From Pterois miles (Eukaryota > Chordata > Actinopteri > Perciformes > Scorpaenidae), in contig CAMQGK010000567.1 of NCBI GenBank assembly GCA_947000775.1, forward strand, positions 25,555,001-25,619,000: 64,000 nucleotides of DNA, in the 5' to 3' direction. The notes below the pieces were generated by a model. It saw only the letters and a list, made by a program, of their open reading frames with translations, was not told the origin of the DNA and did not search any database. Shown in pieces: positions 37,501-52,500 of this stretch. The translations under genes and the position numbers were made by a program. How positions within the stretch are numbered: position 1 is the first letter of the stretch; every line of letters begins with the position of its first letter.

Positions 37501-40500
37501 TCACCGCCGTTTCTGAGGAGGAGGAGAGCGACGACAACCCCCGCAGTCTAACGCACCTCATTCACCTGCCTGCCTCCTCCAGACTGGCCACAGTCACAGC
37601 AGAGCACAACATCGTGCTCTACCAGCTGCCGGCGCTCACCACACAGCAGCAGGTGGGTACCAAGGTGGAGGCTGATTTTATTATTTACTAGGGCTGTCAG
37701 TTAACACATTTAAAAACATGAACACAACTTGCAATCAGAGGTTGTAGTGGAATTAGAGTGAAGATACTGCTATCATGAAACTAGAAAACCTAATGAATCT
37801 ATTGGTAACAACCATGTCATCGTAGCCCATCGCAAAGGAGGCTAAATAAGTCTCCAAACTCACAGTAAATTTTGACAAGTAAAAACTGTCATGTCCATTT
37901 TTAAAGGGGTCCATTGACCTCTGACCTCAAGATATGTGAATGTAAATGGGTTCTATGGTACCCACTAGTCTCCCCTTTACAGACATGCTCACTTTATGAT
38001 AATCACATTGAGTTTGAGACAAGTCATAGTCAAGTCAGCACACTGATACACTGACAGCTGTTGTTGCCGGTTGGTGATGATTTGAACATATTTTTATGCT
38101 AAATGCAGTACCTGTGAGGGTTTCTCTCATTGTTTTGTGTTGTTAACTGATTTCCAATAATAAATATATACCTAGATTTGCATAAATAAGCATATTTTTA
38201 AATTCTTGACAATTTATGGTACATTTTAAATGGATTGATCGTGATAATCTTTGGATAAGCGCGCCATTAAATCAGTTTTCAGCCCAATACATAATGAATT
38301 GACTCTCCCATCTCTCCCTCTGTCCACCCTCTCTCCATCAGTTTGTAGGATACAATGACGAAGTGCTGGACGTGAAGTTTCTGGGTAAAGGGGACAGTCA
38401 CATCGTGGTGGCCACCAACAGCTGCCAGCTGAAAGTGTTTGAGCTGCTCACCAACAGCTGCCAGATCCTCTACGGACACACAGGTCAGCCACCAGCAGAG
38501 GGCAGCATGTCTATGTGTATGCCTATATTACAAAAGTCACAGCAGTGTGTTTATTTGTGCACCAGAGGGCAGGATGTTTCCACAGAAAGAAATATAAAGC
38601 TGCGTAATCAGTGTTTTTCCTGAATGTGATTCATTTGTCTGTCTTATATTCATTTATCTGTGTCAGACAACTATAAATGTATGCAAAATAGGCATTGTTC
38701 GGACTGTTTTTTGCAATATTTTGTGTAGTTTTTAAAAACTGCAGTAGATCTTTCATGACTTGTTGCCTCACAAGTCTTTTTAGAAGTGGGAACCAGATGT
38801 CCGATATCTTCCAGATAAACAAAACATTCATTTTGAACCTGCCAAAATGTTTAAAATGATTCATTCTAGGGATGCTGATTTTGAAAAAAAATTCTTAATT
38901 GATAACCGACCCTCCTTAACCGATTATTAACCAGCACAACAGACAACTGAGTCAACAGTTCACCATCAGGAGAGTTACTGTAGCAGCCACGGTGCTGCGT
39001 TCACTGTCTCCAGTTCACCTTCAGGAGAGTTACTGTAGCAGCCACTGTGCTGCGTTCACTGTCTCCAGTTCACCGTCAGGAGAGTTACTGTAGCAGCCAC
39101 GTGCTGCGTTCATGTCTCCAGTTCACTGTCAGGAGAGTTACTGTAGCAGCCACGGTGCTGCCTTCACTGTCTCCAGTTCACCATCAGGAGAGTTACTGTA
39201 GCAGCCACGGTGCTGCGTTCACTGTCTCCAGTTCACCATCAGGAGAGTTACTGTAGCAGCCACGGTGCTGCGTTCACTGTCTCCAGTTCACTGTCAGGAG
39301 AGTTACTGTAGCAGCCACGGTGCTGCGTTCACTGTCTCCAGTTTACCATCAGAAGAGTTACTGTAGCAGCCACGGTGCTGCGTTCACTGTCTCCAGTTCA
39401 CCATCAGGAGAGTTACTGTAGCAGCCATGGTGCTGTGTGTAGTGTCATGGATATGCAGCCACTTTCCCAGTAAAGTTTCCACCTCACATTCAGTTTAATT
39501 TAGCAGGTTGTCAGCTGTGTGTCTGCCTGGATTAACAATAGTGATTATCCAACAAACACTGCTAGCTGCTAGCGTTGCCGGTGGCTATGTGCCCGCTGTA
39601 GCGTAACTTGAGCAAGTTTCCAACAGACCATGTGTGTGGTGGTGGTGAGTGTGGGTTTGTTGGTGGTGTTATAACTGTGAACATAGCTGTAACAGACAGG
39701 CTCTAGAAGCAAAGACAGGATTAGTCAGAGGATGAACCAACATCCAAAGAATTCAGATCTGACTGTCAGGTCGCCTCAGGTTTAGAGTGTTAAAAAGTGA
39801 CTTGCCGAGCAGGTTAGACAGGGAAGATAATGTTCTTTGGCATTCACTGCTCTTTTTATCTGTGCATCGCCCACAGATACTGTGCTCTCGTTGGACGTGT
39901 TCAAGAAGGGTTTCCTCTTTGTGAGCTGCGCGAAGGTGAGCGCACACCTCTGCACCCTCCAGCGACGCTGCACACAAAGAACAGGAACTAAGGAAGCAAT
40001 GATTGTGTAGCTCGGCACATGCAGGGTGTCAACACACGTACACTCTACATGAATGCTCTTCTATGAATAGTAGATTACTGAATGAATGAATGAATTATTA
40101 AATCTCATTTCAGCCAATAAATACATTTATTTATTTATTTACTTACTCACCTGGGAAACATTAAGCAGTTTTCACCTCATTGGAAATGTGCCAGATTTAA
40201 TGAGCTCTATTTCACCTGTAGTCCCTAAGCAGGTTATTACAAATTAGTGTTATCAGTGCTGTGCATTACAGTGCAATGCATGAATAAATACCTAATTATA
40301 AAAACAATGAATCTGTAACAGCAGTGCCAGATATGAGGTAGTATGATTACTTATGATTGTTTTGATTGAAGGAGTCTCATGATTGTATAAGGTATTTAGC
40401 GCCGTCTCATTTGTGGGTTGTGTCTTTGTCTATAGGACAGGTCAGTGCGAGTGTGGCAGATGGACAGCGGCAGTCGTCAGGTGCGCTGTGTGGCTCAGGG

Positions 40501-43500
40501 CTCCAACCACGCCAACACTGTGGGCTCCATCACCTGCTCCAGGTAACATTCCCACAGTCGTTTCATTGAATCACGTGTACCGTCACGGGCAAAGAGTCGC
40601 AATGATTCTCCGTCTCTGTGTCCAGGATGAAAGCGTCTTTCGTAGTGTCTGGCAGTCAGGACTGCACTGTGAAGGTGTGGGATCTGCCGGCAGACTTGTC
40701 TACAACAGGGCCGGACATTCATCAGCTGACCCCCCGCGCCACAGAGAAGGCACATGACAAGGTACTTGCACAAAAACTTCAAGAAGCAGAAACACGTTGC
40801 ACCCATGTGTAGCTGGTAGTATGTGGAGTGTAGAGGACACGTGACGGAACAAGTCAGAGCTAAACACTCGGCAAAAGACGTGACGATTAATTTGAAGTTT
40901 CATGATATGTTTGCCAAAACCATCCTATACGTACCGTATCAAACAACATCAACAGCTGCACCTGCACATAATATTAAACTGTATATTAAAAAGGAGTGTC
41001 AGGGTGTCTCCGCAATCTATGGCAGGGAAAGAATCAGGAGAAATGTTCTTCTGATTGCAAAACTGTCAGAGTGGTTTATGTTTGTGTATTCATGTCATTG
41101 ACAGGGATTGTCTCAAATACAAACAAGTGATCAATGACATTCAGAGGAGACAGATCAGGTGGTCCATACTCTACTTGCATCCTTTGTCAATCAGACGAGT
41201 GGGACGTATGAGACATTTAATCCCTTTTTCTTTTAAATTTTAGGTCTTTAGAGATCCTGGTTTCCTATTTTATCACCGTTCTTTGACAGCTTTGCTGAAA
41301 TTTGAAGAAAGGTTGTTGACATGTCATGCCATCGTCTTAAGGTCTTTCTGCCAACTCATGCACTGACTTGCACCTCAGCTAATCACTTTCGTGGATTCAT
41401 ATAGTGGACGAATGAAAGTCATTGTTTACATTTACACAAGGAACAAGATCCAGTCAAGTTATGGGTGATTTATTTTGTCAGAGCATTTGGACTGATGAAT
41501 TTTGAGGTTTTGGACTGTTGGACTGACAAAATACATTTATATAAGGCGCCACTTTGAGCTCCAGGTAACTGTGATGATGAATTTCTCACTATTTCATACG
41601 TTTTATAAACTAAACAAGAAATAAATTAATGTAGAAAATAAGCAGTTAAAAATCAGCTCCACCTGAACCAACTACATGAGAAATTCTGCTTCAACATTAA
41701 TAATAAGCTAATGATTTACTATATAATGTATATATCGGGGTATATGGTATATCATTAGATCATTTCTCTGTTTTGAGTACTTATTTTTGATCATTTAAGT
41801 ACATTTACCTGTTGATACTTACATTCTTTAACATTTCAACATTTTCAATGCAGGACCTTTACTAGTTATGTGGTATTTTTACTGTGATGTATGTACTTTT
41901 ACATTAGAAGTCCAGCTGAAAAACTGTGTCTCTGTATTATTTACAGTTTGTCTAAAGCCTCACCATTACCAATGACATTTGATAAATTAGTTTACTGTAG
42001 AAAGCCGACAGTAACTTAGTTACTAAAATGTATGTTAAACCGCTGTTCTTGTGAATTTCAGTAGGGAAAAAGTAGCTGAGAATATTTCGCAAAAGAGTAA
42101 ATTAGCATTAAATAACCCCAGTATTGCACGTACTGTCGACATACAGTATAGTTTAACAAAGTGTTGAAATGAAAAAGTTTCCTTTAAAATGCCAACTTGC
42201 GTGCATATATTATTGAGCAATAGCATATCAATCAGGCATAATGATAGGGGTAAAGGCATTTCAAACCATGTGACTGGTGTGATAACTGCATGCCAACTTA
42301 ATGAAAGCACACAAGGTCAAACTGCCTCCTAAATTACAGTGTGATCTGTTGCTGATAAGCAAGGTAGCGTTTAAAAGACAAATTTTAAAGGGAGTCTGGC
42401 ACAGTGCTCAGTCTACATAACACGCACCAGCGCTACATTACATATTAACTTCCAGCAAACATCACACTGAACAATGATGGGAAAACAGCTCCACCGCTCT
42501 GTTTCAACCAAATATTCTTTGAGGCCTGTACTAAGAAGCGAGATCAGCATACCCAGGATGTCTTCTCGTTATCTGACTTAACTAACCCTAGCTAAACGGT
42601 CCTGCAACAGTGGTTATCAACTCGGTAAATCAACCCAGAGTTTCTCACTGTGGCTGTGAAAGCGTTCACATTAAAAGCGGCAGAGGGTTAAACCGGAAGT
42701 TACCTCGCTAACTGCAAATCCTGCTTTGTAGTACAGACCTCTGGTCTAGTTCTGCTAACAGCAACACCAGGTCTGTCAGCATGTTAGCTGATCGTTCACT
42801 ACCGAGCCTGTTTGTAACCGGTAGACTATTATCTTCTGTCACTTGTTCAGCTGACTGTAGTAGTTTAGATAACAAACACTCAGCTGTCCTGTTGTTTATT
42901 ACAAACATTGTGTACTAACCACAGACACTTACCTCACTCATGGACTTATGCCGATATGATGCCGCAGAATGAATGTAGAGAAAACACCCAAGTGGATAGT
43001 TGGCATTTTAAAAGACTATTTACTGGCTCATCAGGCCTGTATAGTTACAGTGGAAGCACTGGGATTATTTGGTTATTGCCCTGAAATACACAGTGCATTT
43101 TTAGGATTCATTCTCTCATTTGCACACAGGCACACAGTCAGGCTTCGGCTATCTCTTTGTAAACAGTTCACTGGAAGATAACTCTTCACACAAGGAAGTG
43201 CAGAGAAATGTCCTCACTAGTGGAACTGATTTCTGTCAACAACGCCGCAGAATCGTCCTTTACATTCATGACTCGAGATGTAACATACAGCAGTCGGCGG
43301 CTCAAGATTACTGCGGCTGTCATGTGAAACGTCAGAGTAGTGAGAGGAAGTGTTCTTATGGAAGAAATGTAATTGTATACCTTCACACCCTGTGCTGTCC
43401 CACGCCCAGTTTTTCCATCTCGTTTATCAGCACCATTTCCCTTTTTTAAAGTCATCAGCTTTGTGAATACTTATTCCCCAGTTCCTCACCTCCCTCCCTT

Positions 43501-46500
43501 TGCGTCCTCCAGGATGTAAACAGCGTGGCGGTGTCGCCCAATGACAAGCTGCTGGCGTCGGGCTCCCAGGACCGCACGGCCAAGCTGTGGTCGCTGGCGG
43601 GGGAGGGGGACGTGGGCCTGCTGGGGGTGTTCAGGGGCCACCGCCGCGGCGTCTGGGCCGTCTGCTTCTCCCCTGTCGACCAGGTGCTGGCCACGTCCTC
43701 CGCAGACGGCGCCGCCAAACTGTGGAGCCTGCAAGACTTCAGCTGCCTCAAGGTGGGCCACATGACACGTGCATGTGTCACAGAGTATTATTTATCATAC
43801 AATATGTGTTTACATATCTTAGCTGTGTCTGTACAAGAGCCGCAAAATTAAACATGTATTAGATCACACGATCATGGCTTCCCTCAATTAAATAAACATG
43901 ATCGACTGTGATGTTTAAATTGTTTCTGGCTTCACTTTTGGAGAGCTGTCATGCCCATCGTCAAAGTGATGCCACCGTCACCGCCATCTTGGTTCTTGGG
44001 GGTCACCCTCTTGGTTTTAAGCCGTCACCGTCTTGGTTCTTGAGGGCCACCATTTTGTTTTTTGTCTGTAGTTGTCTTGTTTTTTGGCCATCACATTTAG
44101 GTTTTAAGCAGTCACCACCATAGTTTTTGGCCGTCAGCATCTTGGTTATTAGACATCAATATCTTGGTTTTTAGCCGTCAACATCTTGGTTTGAAGCCGT
44201 CGCCATTTTTGTTCTTGAGGGTCGCCATCTTGTTTTTTCGCCATCACCATCTAATCGTGCAGCTCTAGTCTGTACAGTAACTTCCCTCCATTGTCAGTCT
44301 TTTTTATTCCACTCTACGGTCTGCGCTGCGTGAGATGAAATAACTCTCCACACCAGCAGGCAGCAGTAGTCTGTTTTCATCATTCAAAATGGGAAACCGG
44401 AATATATAAGCCCTTGTTATGTTACGTACATGAAACAAAGCGGCCTTTACCGACCATTTTCACATAACTCTCACTCACTGCTTGGCTTCATTCCAGTTGA
44501 CCATGTCACTGTGAAAATATTCGTGAAGAGCCTTCTGTGTTTGTCCTCTTGATTTTACTCGCTTGCTTCTGTTTCTCTACTCGTGCACAGATTTGTTAAA
44601 GCTAAACAGCCAATCAAAGTGATTTCTTTCATCATTGCCACCGATTCAACATGCTGAATCAGCCAAATAAGCTCTGACACGGGCTGAATAGAGCCAGCGA
44701 TGCAGGACACAATGCAAAAAATATACAGACTGACACTGACCGGCTTGTGTCAGGGCCTTTAAAGTTAGGAATTAGTTATATTATTATTTTGATGTGATAA
44801 TGTGTTTTTTGCTCTTATTTTTTTAGACATTCGAGGGTCACGATGCATCGGTTTTGAAGGTCATCTTTGTGAGCCGAGGCACTCAGCTGCTCACCAGGTA
44901 ACCCCACCTCCCTTTCATACAAATGTTTTCTCCATAAAATGCCACTTTAAAATATTATCTCCTTGTTTTCATTTTTCATTGCATTAACAGGTTAATTTTG
45001 AAAACACTATGCAGAGGCAAGTTGTTTTAAAAATAGCCTCATTGTGCAATGAATCAGGAAAGCGTCCGATCTCTGATGTCTGATTGTCATCAGTCCATTT
45101 CTGTGATCATAAACACCATTTGTCACGCTTGGCTGCTAATAAGATTGAAGACTGTGAGACAAAATAAGCTCACGTCGCCTATTTATACCCAATACAAGAA
45201 ATCAAAGCAATTTTCTGTTATTTTAGTTTTTGACTGAAGACGGCAAACTTTTAGAAAATTACGTTAAAATTAAAAATAGATTCTGTTAATTTATTAAATG
45301 AGCTCTGTTCTATCGTAGCGTTCTCAGTTGGGAAACTGAAAATGTTGCCATATATAATCTATACATCCCTCCCCATTCATTGTCTATGGAGCAGCTGCAC
45401 ACGTTACCTATACATCACAAATCTCAGTTTTAGCCCTCTAGTTTGAGAGTTGTTCACATTTACTAATATTTTTTTCTTAACAGGAATAACATGAATTTTG
45501 AAAATGGGTGTAGATTCCCTTTGAAATTAACAAAGAGACAGTTTGTTCCTGGGGCTGTTTTCATCGCCATTCACAATTAGTTGTTCGTTTTTTTTTCCTT
45601 TTTGTGCATTACATCGTGGGAAAATAATGCATATCCACCACACACACAAAATATTTTTTTAGTCTTAATGCTGACTGTTTTAAGTGTAGGGCTGTAAATA
45701 ATGATTATTTTCAGTATTTATGCCAATTATTTTTTGATAATGTGATGAAAGATGACTGTCAGACGATCATACAGCCCAAGATTACTTTTTCAAATGCCTA
45801 TTTTTTTTTTGTCAAATTAACTGTGCAAAAACCAACATTATTCCATTTAGCATTATATAAAACACAGAAAAGCAGCAATTGCTCATACTAGAGAATATTT
45901 ACCATGTTTTCTTGGTTAAACAGCTGTTACGATTAATATTAGAATTAGTATAATAGGCTAATTTTCTGTAAATCGGCTTATCAATTAATTGCCTCTTTGT
46001 GAGGATACTTTATCTCGTCACTTCTCCAGTATGAACACTGACTGCACTCAACGCCTCATTAATATTAGCATGTAGTTTGGATTTGAGACACAGTTTGTTT
46101 TGAAATGTATTTGCGTTATTGTGGATCCACCTGTGTCTGTCATGTAGCGTGTTTAGATATAAGAGTTGACACACACGGAGTTTGTATCTCAACTCTCCCA
46201 ACCGGCGCTCTGTCTGCAGTGGCTCCGACGGTCTAGTAAAACTGTGGACCATAAAGACCAACGAGTGTGTGAAGACGTTGGACGCTCACCAGGACAAAGT
46301 GTGGGGTCTCCACGCCAGCCGCAAAGATGACAAGATGGTGACCGGCTCGGCCGACTCGAACATCACCGTGTGGGTGGTAAGTGTGATTTGATTGATAGAA
46401 AGATAGACAGACAGCTTTATTGATCCCCATGGGGGAAATTCAATTGCTACTCAAACAACAACAAAGACTCAATATTTACAGTATACAAATAAATAGAAAA

Positions 46501-49500
46501 CAAACACCAACGCACAGAGTCGCCAGCATAAGGGGCCTGCACTATGAAGCAGGATTTGAGGTTAGCGAGGTAACTTCAGGGTTTTCAGTCCTGCCATGGT
46601 GGTTCAGTTTTTACTGGGGTAGATCACCATGGTAACTGATGCTAACTTGCTCCAGAGCAGGTTATGTTCCAGATAAGAGATCAACTCGAGAGCTCGGTGT
46701 GCGGATCATATGATATTATTAATCAAATATGAAGTTTAAGTCGTAATCCAGATTAAATTAACACAGTTTAAACTGAGAAATGCAGGATAGTTGGCTGTAG
46801 GCTGTGGGTGTTTACTGTTTTCAATTGTTTTTATATTAATGTTTTCACTTGCTCTCAAGTCTCAAGTCAGGGATGCAGTGTGATCTATTCATCTGTTATA
46901 CTCTGAAAGCTTTTTATAATATCACTGCCCCATATAAATGAAAATGTCTGGCATTTTTTTTTTCTTTTGCCAGCTGTATTTCCTGCATTTGAAAGAGTCA
47001 GCTGTGTTACTTTTAGTCTGGATTATGAGTTTAACTTCTTGGTGTTTGTCTAATATTATAGTTTGCTCTTGGTTTGTAAAATGTGCCGCTCTGCCGACAG
47101 CAGACTTGTCCATGTTTGTGATTGGCCACATGCTGCAAACACCACTCCTATAATGTGAACGTGCTCATAGCCATATTGAGAAACTGGTTTGATTAACCGA
47201 GTTGATGACCAGCTTCGTAGGGCTGCCAGATATCAAGACGATACCCTGGGTATGTTGAACTGGCTTCGTAGTACAGGCTTCTGTAGGACAGAGGACGATG
47301 AAGCTGCATCGATTAACAGTTAAATTAGAGAACGAAAACAACGTATTTTTCTTGTCTTGCTGTCAGTTTATCTCTGCTTTTACATAATTGTGCTGGTTTG
47401 ATGCAACATGTTCTTTTGGAAATAAATCACAAAATAAAAGCAAGAAATTAAAAAAAAAAAAAATTGAATTTTGAAAACAATGTCCAGTAATCTCATGACA
47501 CTTTACGGTCAGTTTTTGCATGAAGCTAGTCAGGAGGTGACCTCAGCAGCTTTAACCTGATGAAGAGCACGTTAGCAAAATGTTTACACCACATCTCGTC
47601 TAGTCGGATATTTTTAGCTGACCTTTCACTAACTATGACCTCCCCCGGCTTTCGGTGGAAAAGGAGGAATTTCCCCAACAGAGATCCACATATAACCACA
47701 AAAATGTTGTCTTTTGTTGTCCGCTGCTAGGACGTGACTGAAGTGGAGCTGGCAGAGGAGCAGGCCAAGCAGGAGGAGCAGATACTCAAGTAAGCAACAC
47801 TCAACATTATCTTTTAAATATATAAGCAGATGTGATGGAGGAGGCTGATGTCATTCATCCTGTTATCCTCTGACTGATCACCCAAGCTGAAGTGGAGGTC
47901 AAACAAAAGTGTTGTGGTCTTTTTATTGGATGTCAGAGATCTTGGAAGAATGACTTGGGGCCCTCTTTGTTGCGACACCCAGTCGCCTGATAAACAAACA
48001 CAGACTGTGTTAGGCTAAGGAAGACCTCACTGGTTCCCAGGTCAGGCCTGGCAAAGGTCAGTGGGTTCTGATAAGGAGGGAATGTAAGAACAGACCTCAT
48101 GTGTTTTATTGAATGTATAAGTTTGCTCACTGAAGCATGCTCACATCCACTGAGACATACAATATGTGTTCATTTTGACGCCAGCCTGAGTTACAAATCA
48201 GCTCTTATCAGGCAGGATTTCTCAGAGTAAAAGATGCTGGAACAGTTTATTGTAGTGAAAAACTGATGTGCTCAAGATCCCAGTATGATCACGTTGTTTG
48301 TGAAGGCGCTCAGTCATCCAGGTCATAGTATCCGAATAAGGGTTAAATCAGCAGCACCTGGAACCTGAAACCCAGCTGCTGATTTAACCCTTATTCAGAT
48401 ACTAAGGCCTGGATGACTGAGAACCTTCACAAACAATGGGATCAAGACATTTTTATTGAAAAGCAGGCGTTTATATACATTTGATGAGAAAGTTGTGGCG
48501 TCCCACATCTGAACACAGGAAAAACCAGTTAATGTGATCGATTTATTGACCCGTCAAACCTTTTAAATGTATTAGTATCCAGTTTATGTAGTTGAGGAAG
48601 TGCATTTTTTGTCTTTGAGCTATTTTATTTTGCTGTCAACACTGAGGATCTTTATACAAATATGTTTGCATGTTTCTGGGTATCAACATGTGTGTTTCTT
48701 GTGTCTGAAGGCAGCAGGAGTTGTCCAACCTGCTCCAAGAGAAGAAGTACCTGAAGGCCTTGGGTCTCGCCATTTTCGCTGGACCAGCCTCACACCGTGC
48801 TCACTGTGATCAAAGGTACTTTGCACTATACCTCATTTATACTTATATTCACCAGTGGCCACAGTGTACACATGATTTTTATAGACTTAAACTGCTTTTA
48901 TTGTCATTTCCGTATATGCAAGGAGATACAGGGTTACAAAATTACGTTTCACAGGGACCACAGTGCCACATAGAGCAATATGAATAAAGAAAATAGTAAA
49001 ATAATAAAAAATTCACAGGCACTCCTGACACCGGCAGAGTCATCCATTCATTTCTATTTATTCTGTAGTGTTTGTCCCACATTTATAGCGCCTGTGTGCA
49101 CACTGCATCTCTGTCCTTCATTGTCTTCCTTGTGGTTATCTTGTCAGTCTGTCATCTGTCATTTTGGATGGCTGCTTTCTTTAAGACTTGAGTCATAGCG
49201 CTGTTGCAATAACCGCAATAGCAATAGCAATAGCGCTGTGGACATGCCAACTACACGAGATGCCAAGCAACCACAAAAACTGCTGTACTTCATGTCTTAT
49301 TCTAAGACGGCACATTTTTACACTTTGCTACAAACCGCAGCAGCGTGCCGAGGTACCGAGCGTCTATTTTGCGCTGCATGTTTGGTGTCTTTTTTTGAGT
49401 TGCAAAATGTTTAACTTTGGGTAAAACTCTGTATGTGTCACCGTCACTTTTTTATCCAGCTGTCCGATCACAATAGAGATCACATAGACCAGCGGGTCCA

Positions 49501-52500
49501 TCCTCTGTTCCTATGTACGCCAACCTTCCACAGCAAGGACTGTTGACATTTCTTCTTCTGCGTATGTGCCATGTAGGGTATTCCTTCACCGTGCCACAGC
49601 TGTTGAGTCACCTGACCATTGGTGCACACACAGCATGCCACGTTGTCAAAGGTTAAAGGTATAATATGCAAGAATTGCAAGAAAAACAGCTGGTACCAAG
49701 ATGATGCCAAAATTCTGAAAATGCGACTGTACTCGTTTTACCACAGTACCGTCAGGGCTTGAGACTAATAATCCCCTGTCATCCCAAGGGTGAGAAAAAA
49801 TATGTTTGGGATGCAGAAAATCAACACGTCCAAGAGACGCACCCGTCCCCTAATAATGCTGCATTGCAAATCAGCAGGGAGAGAGCTAGTTAAAGTTAGC
49901 TGTTAGCTGCAGCACAATGCTGCTAACAGATAACTAGCTTTCGTCCTGCTGTTTTCAACGTGGGAGGTGCCATGTGATTTACATTAATAGGCTCTAGTCA
50001 GTAAAAAGGAGTATTGGGCTAAGGTAAATCCAGTTGTTTGAAGGAGAAGTTTTCACAGCAATATAAAATAGATGATAGAAAGGCATTATGACCTTTCTTC
50101 CTGACAAAAACTACTATGCAAATGGTAATAAAGCAGTGGACCATGTTATTGAATTGGTGTCGAGAATCGTTGAATTTTACTGGTATTAGTATCAACTACT
50201 ACATTTCTGCTGTTGGGACATCTCTGATACTGAGGCACAAGTCCTCCTTTAACTCTGTCAGACAGGACGCAGCCTTATTTGACAGATGAGAACCGGTTGT
50301 TAATGTCAAGTGTTTCTGAAGATCGAGGTGTGCGAGGTAAACACCGAGCAGAGAGGACATTCTGCCCTTTGGAGCCATTCGTTCAAAATCTGGCAAGGCG
50401 CTTCCTTCTCGCACAGTTGTGCCGATAAATTTGGAGTTGTGGTTGTGCTTACTTGTGTTTTACAATCATGAAACAATTAGAAAGTACCATTTTATTTCTC
50501 TGACTCACTGCTTTGTTCTCTGGACTCGATGAGCCGAGGAGTGGCCAACTTTGCATGTTGTTTTGTAACATGAAAACAAAACGCAACCAGGATTCATAGT
50601 TCATGCCCTTTTGTTCTGTCCCACGACAAGTAATTGTCGTGGGACAGACCATGACATAACGAGTAATTTTTCAAAACAAATTATTGCTGTGACATTACGT
50701 TGACCTGAATAACCATTATGTCACTAAACACAGCTGTCGGTAACGCATGACAAAGAGGTGTCAAGGGCATATCACAGACTGATTATGGTACTGTAAGTGT
50801 TGGTACACTTATGAAACCTCTGAACTACTTCTTTTCAGTTAAGCTGACACTTTGCTATTGCAAAGTAAAAGACGTCATATTATAGTCAGAGTCATTGTGA
50901 AGGAACATATATGAAGCAATTAATTGGAGACTGAAGAAGTGGACCGGAGACCCAGAATGACTTACACCGGAGGTTTATTTTATGCCTTGAATTCAAGGAG
51001 AATCGAGTCAGCAATAAATGTGTGTTACCAACTCTATTCTGACCCGACAGCTGGCCAACAGGGACTTTTTACCTGGCTCAACGTGCACCATGATAACCCA
51101 AACACATTCCTTTGATATAAATGAGGCAAAACAAGTGAGAATGTTTCTAGCAGAAATAATTTAAGTTTGTGTGAGTCGATGTTTTGCTCGCTAAACCCTT
51201 GCGCCAACCTTGGGAAGTGGTGAGAAAGGAAAACCTGTACTAGAGTAGAGTTGGAGGGAGCTAATGATCTCTAAATGAAAACTGTCTGGTTATTCTTCAT
51301 TCATACATATATGACACAGACAAAGAGGGGAAAACCCCTTTCCCCGGCAGTCATAACTTCAGTCAACATAAGTTTTTACCACGAGTTCAAACTTCCCAAA
51401 ATCTTCACTTTTAAAGAGCGATACAAGCAATAAAAAGACTGACATTAGTCAGTGTTAGGGTGTTGTTCATGTGCAGTTTTGCAGGGGGTGGATCAGTACC
51501 CCCAGGGACTTATGCATTCTTAATTATGTGATATTATGTCAAAGTGTTCACACCTACAAGTATCACACCTACTGTAGTTATGCAAAAATTAAAACCAAGC
51601 CAAACCCAGATGTTCATGTGTTAGTTTTCCATTAGGGTGTTTTGTTTGCATTACTAAATTGACATGCCAGTCATCATTATATAATTTTATATTAAATATC
51701 TAAACTTTTTTTTTTCTTTAAATGAAGGAATACTAGATGACACTGTGTTATAGCTACCCCAAAGGCTCTCCAGTGCTTTACGTCTCTGTTTCTGTGAAAT
51801 AAGCCAGAACAACATCACAAACTAAAGAACAAAAATATAACTACACATTGTTATCCTTTTATTCTGCATGGACACGTGTCACGTGACACAGATGTCTTTG
51901 ACTGTCTGATGCCTCTGTCTGTCTGCGGTCTTTGTCTGTCTGATGTCTTTGACATGTTGTTCTCTGTGTCTTCTAGCGATCCGTCAGCTGGAAAATAGCC
52001 GCGAGCTGTTGGAGAAGACAGTCCTGAAACTTCGAGTGGATCAGAAAGGTAACAGATCAGTAATGTCCTTCAACCTTTCGAGGGCTGTCCTCAACTAAAC
52101 AAATTCTTAGTCGGCTCAGGGAGCTTTCACCAACCATAGTCCGTTTAGCTCGTCTGAATCACAGTTAAATTGACACTTTTGGTTTGTTTTCTATTTAGAA
52201 AAAATGATTTTAAAAATGATTATGACTATCTGACTAACCAACATCCAGTTGTCCCCATTATTTATAGCCTTCATAAAATCCACACACATCCTACAGAAGA
52301 TCCCCACCACCAACATACTGGTTTCCCTTGATGTGGAAAATTTATATGGCTGCATTCCCCATGAAGAGCCTTTAAACAACACAAAGTGCCCCCAGTGCAT
52401 TCCTATTAGAGCTGCTACACCTTGTTCTGAGTCGCAGCTATATGCAGTATGAATCCAACCGATACCTCCACCAGTCTGGGACTGCAGTGGGAGCAGAAAC

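Noticed and set aside
36991..37691. Separate genes from WD-repeat frames
   Set aside because: All join in phase as exons of tbl3.
39047..39256. Open frame with repeated Ser/Val-rich units
   Set aside because: It is produced by the 55-bp minisatellite; no start context or homology.
43541..43862. Overlapping Arg/Ala-rich frames at tbl3 exon 15
   Set aside because: Shadow frames of a GC-rich exon; the frame with WD repeats is the real one.
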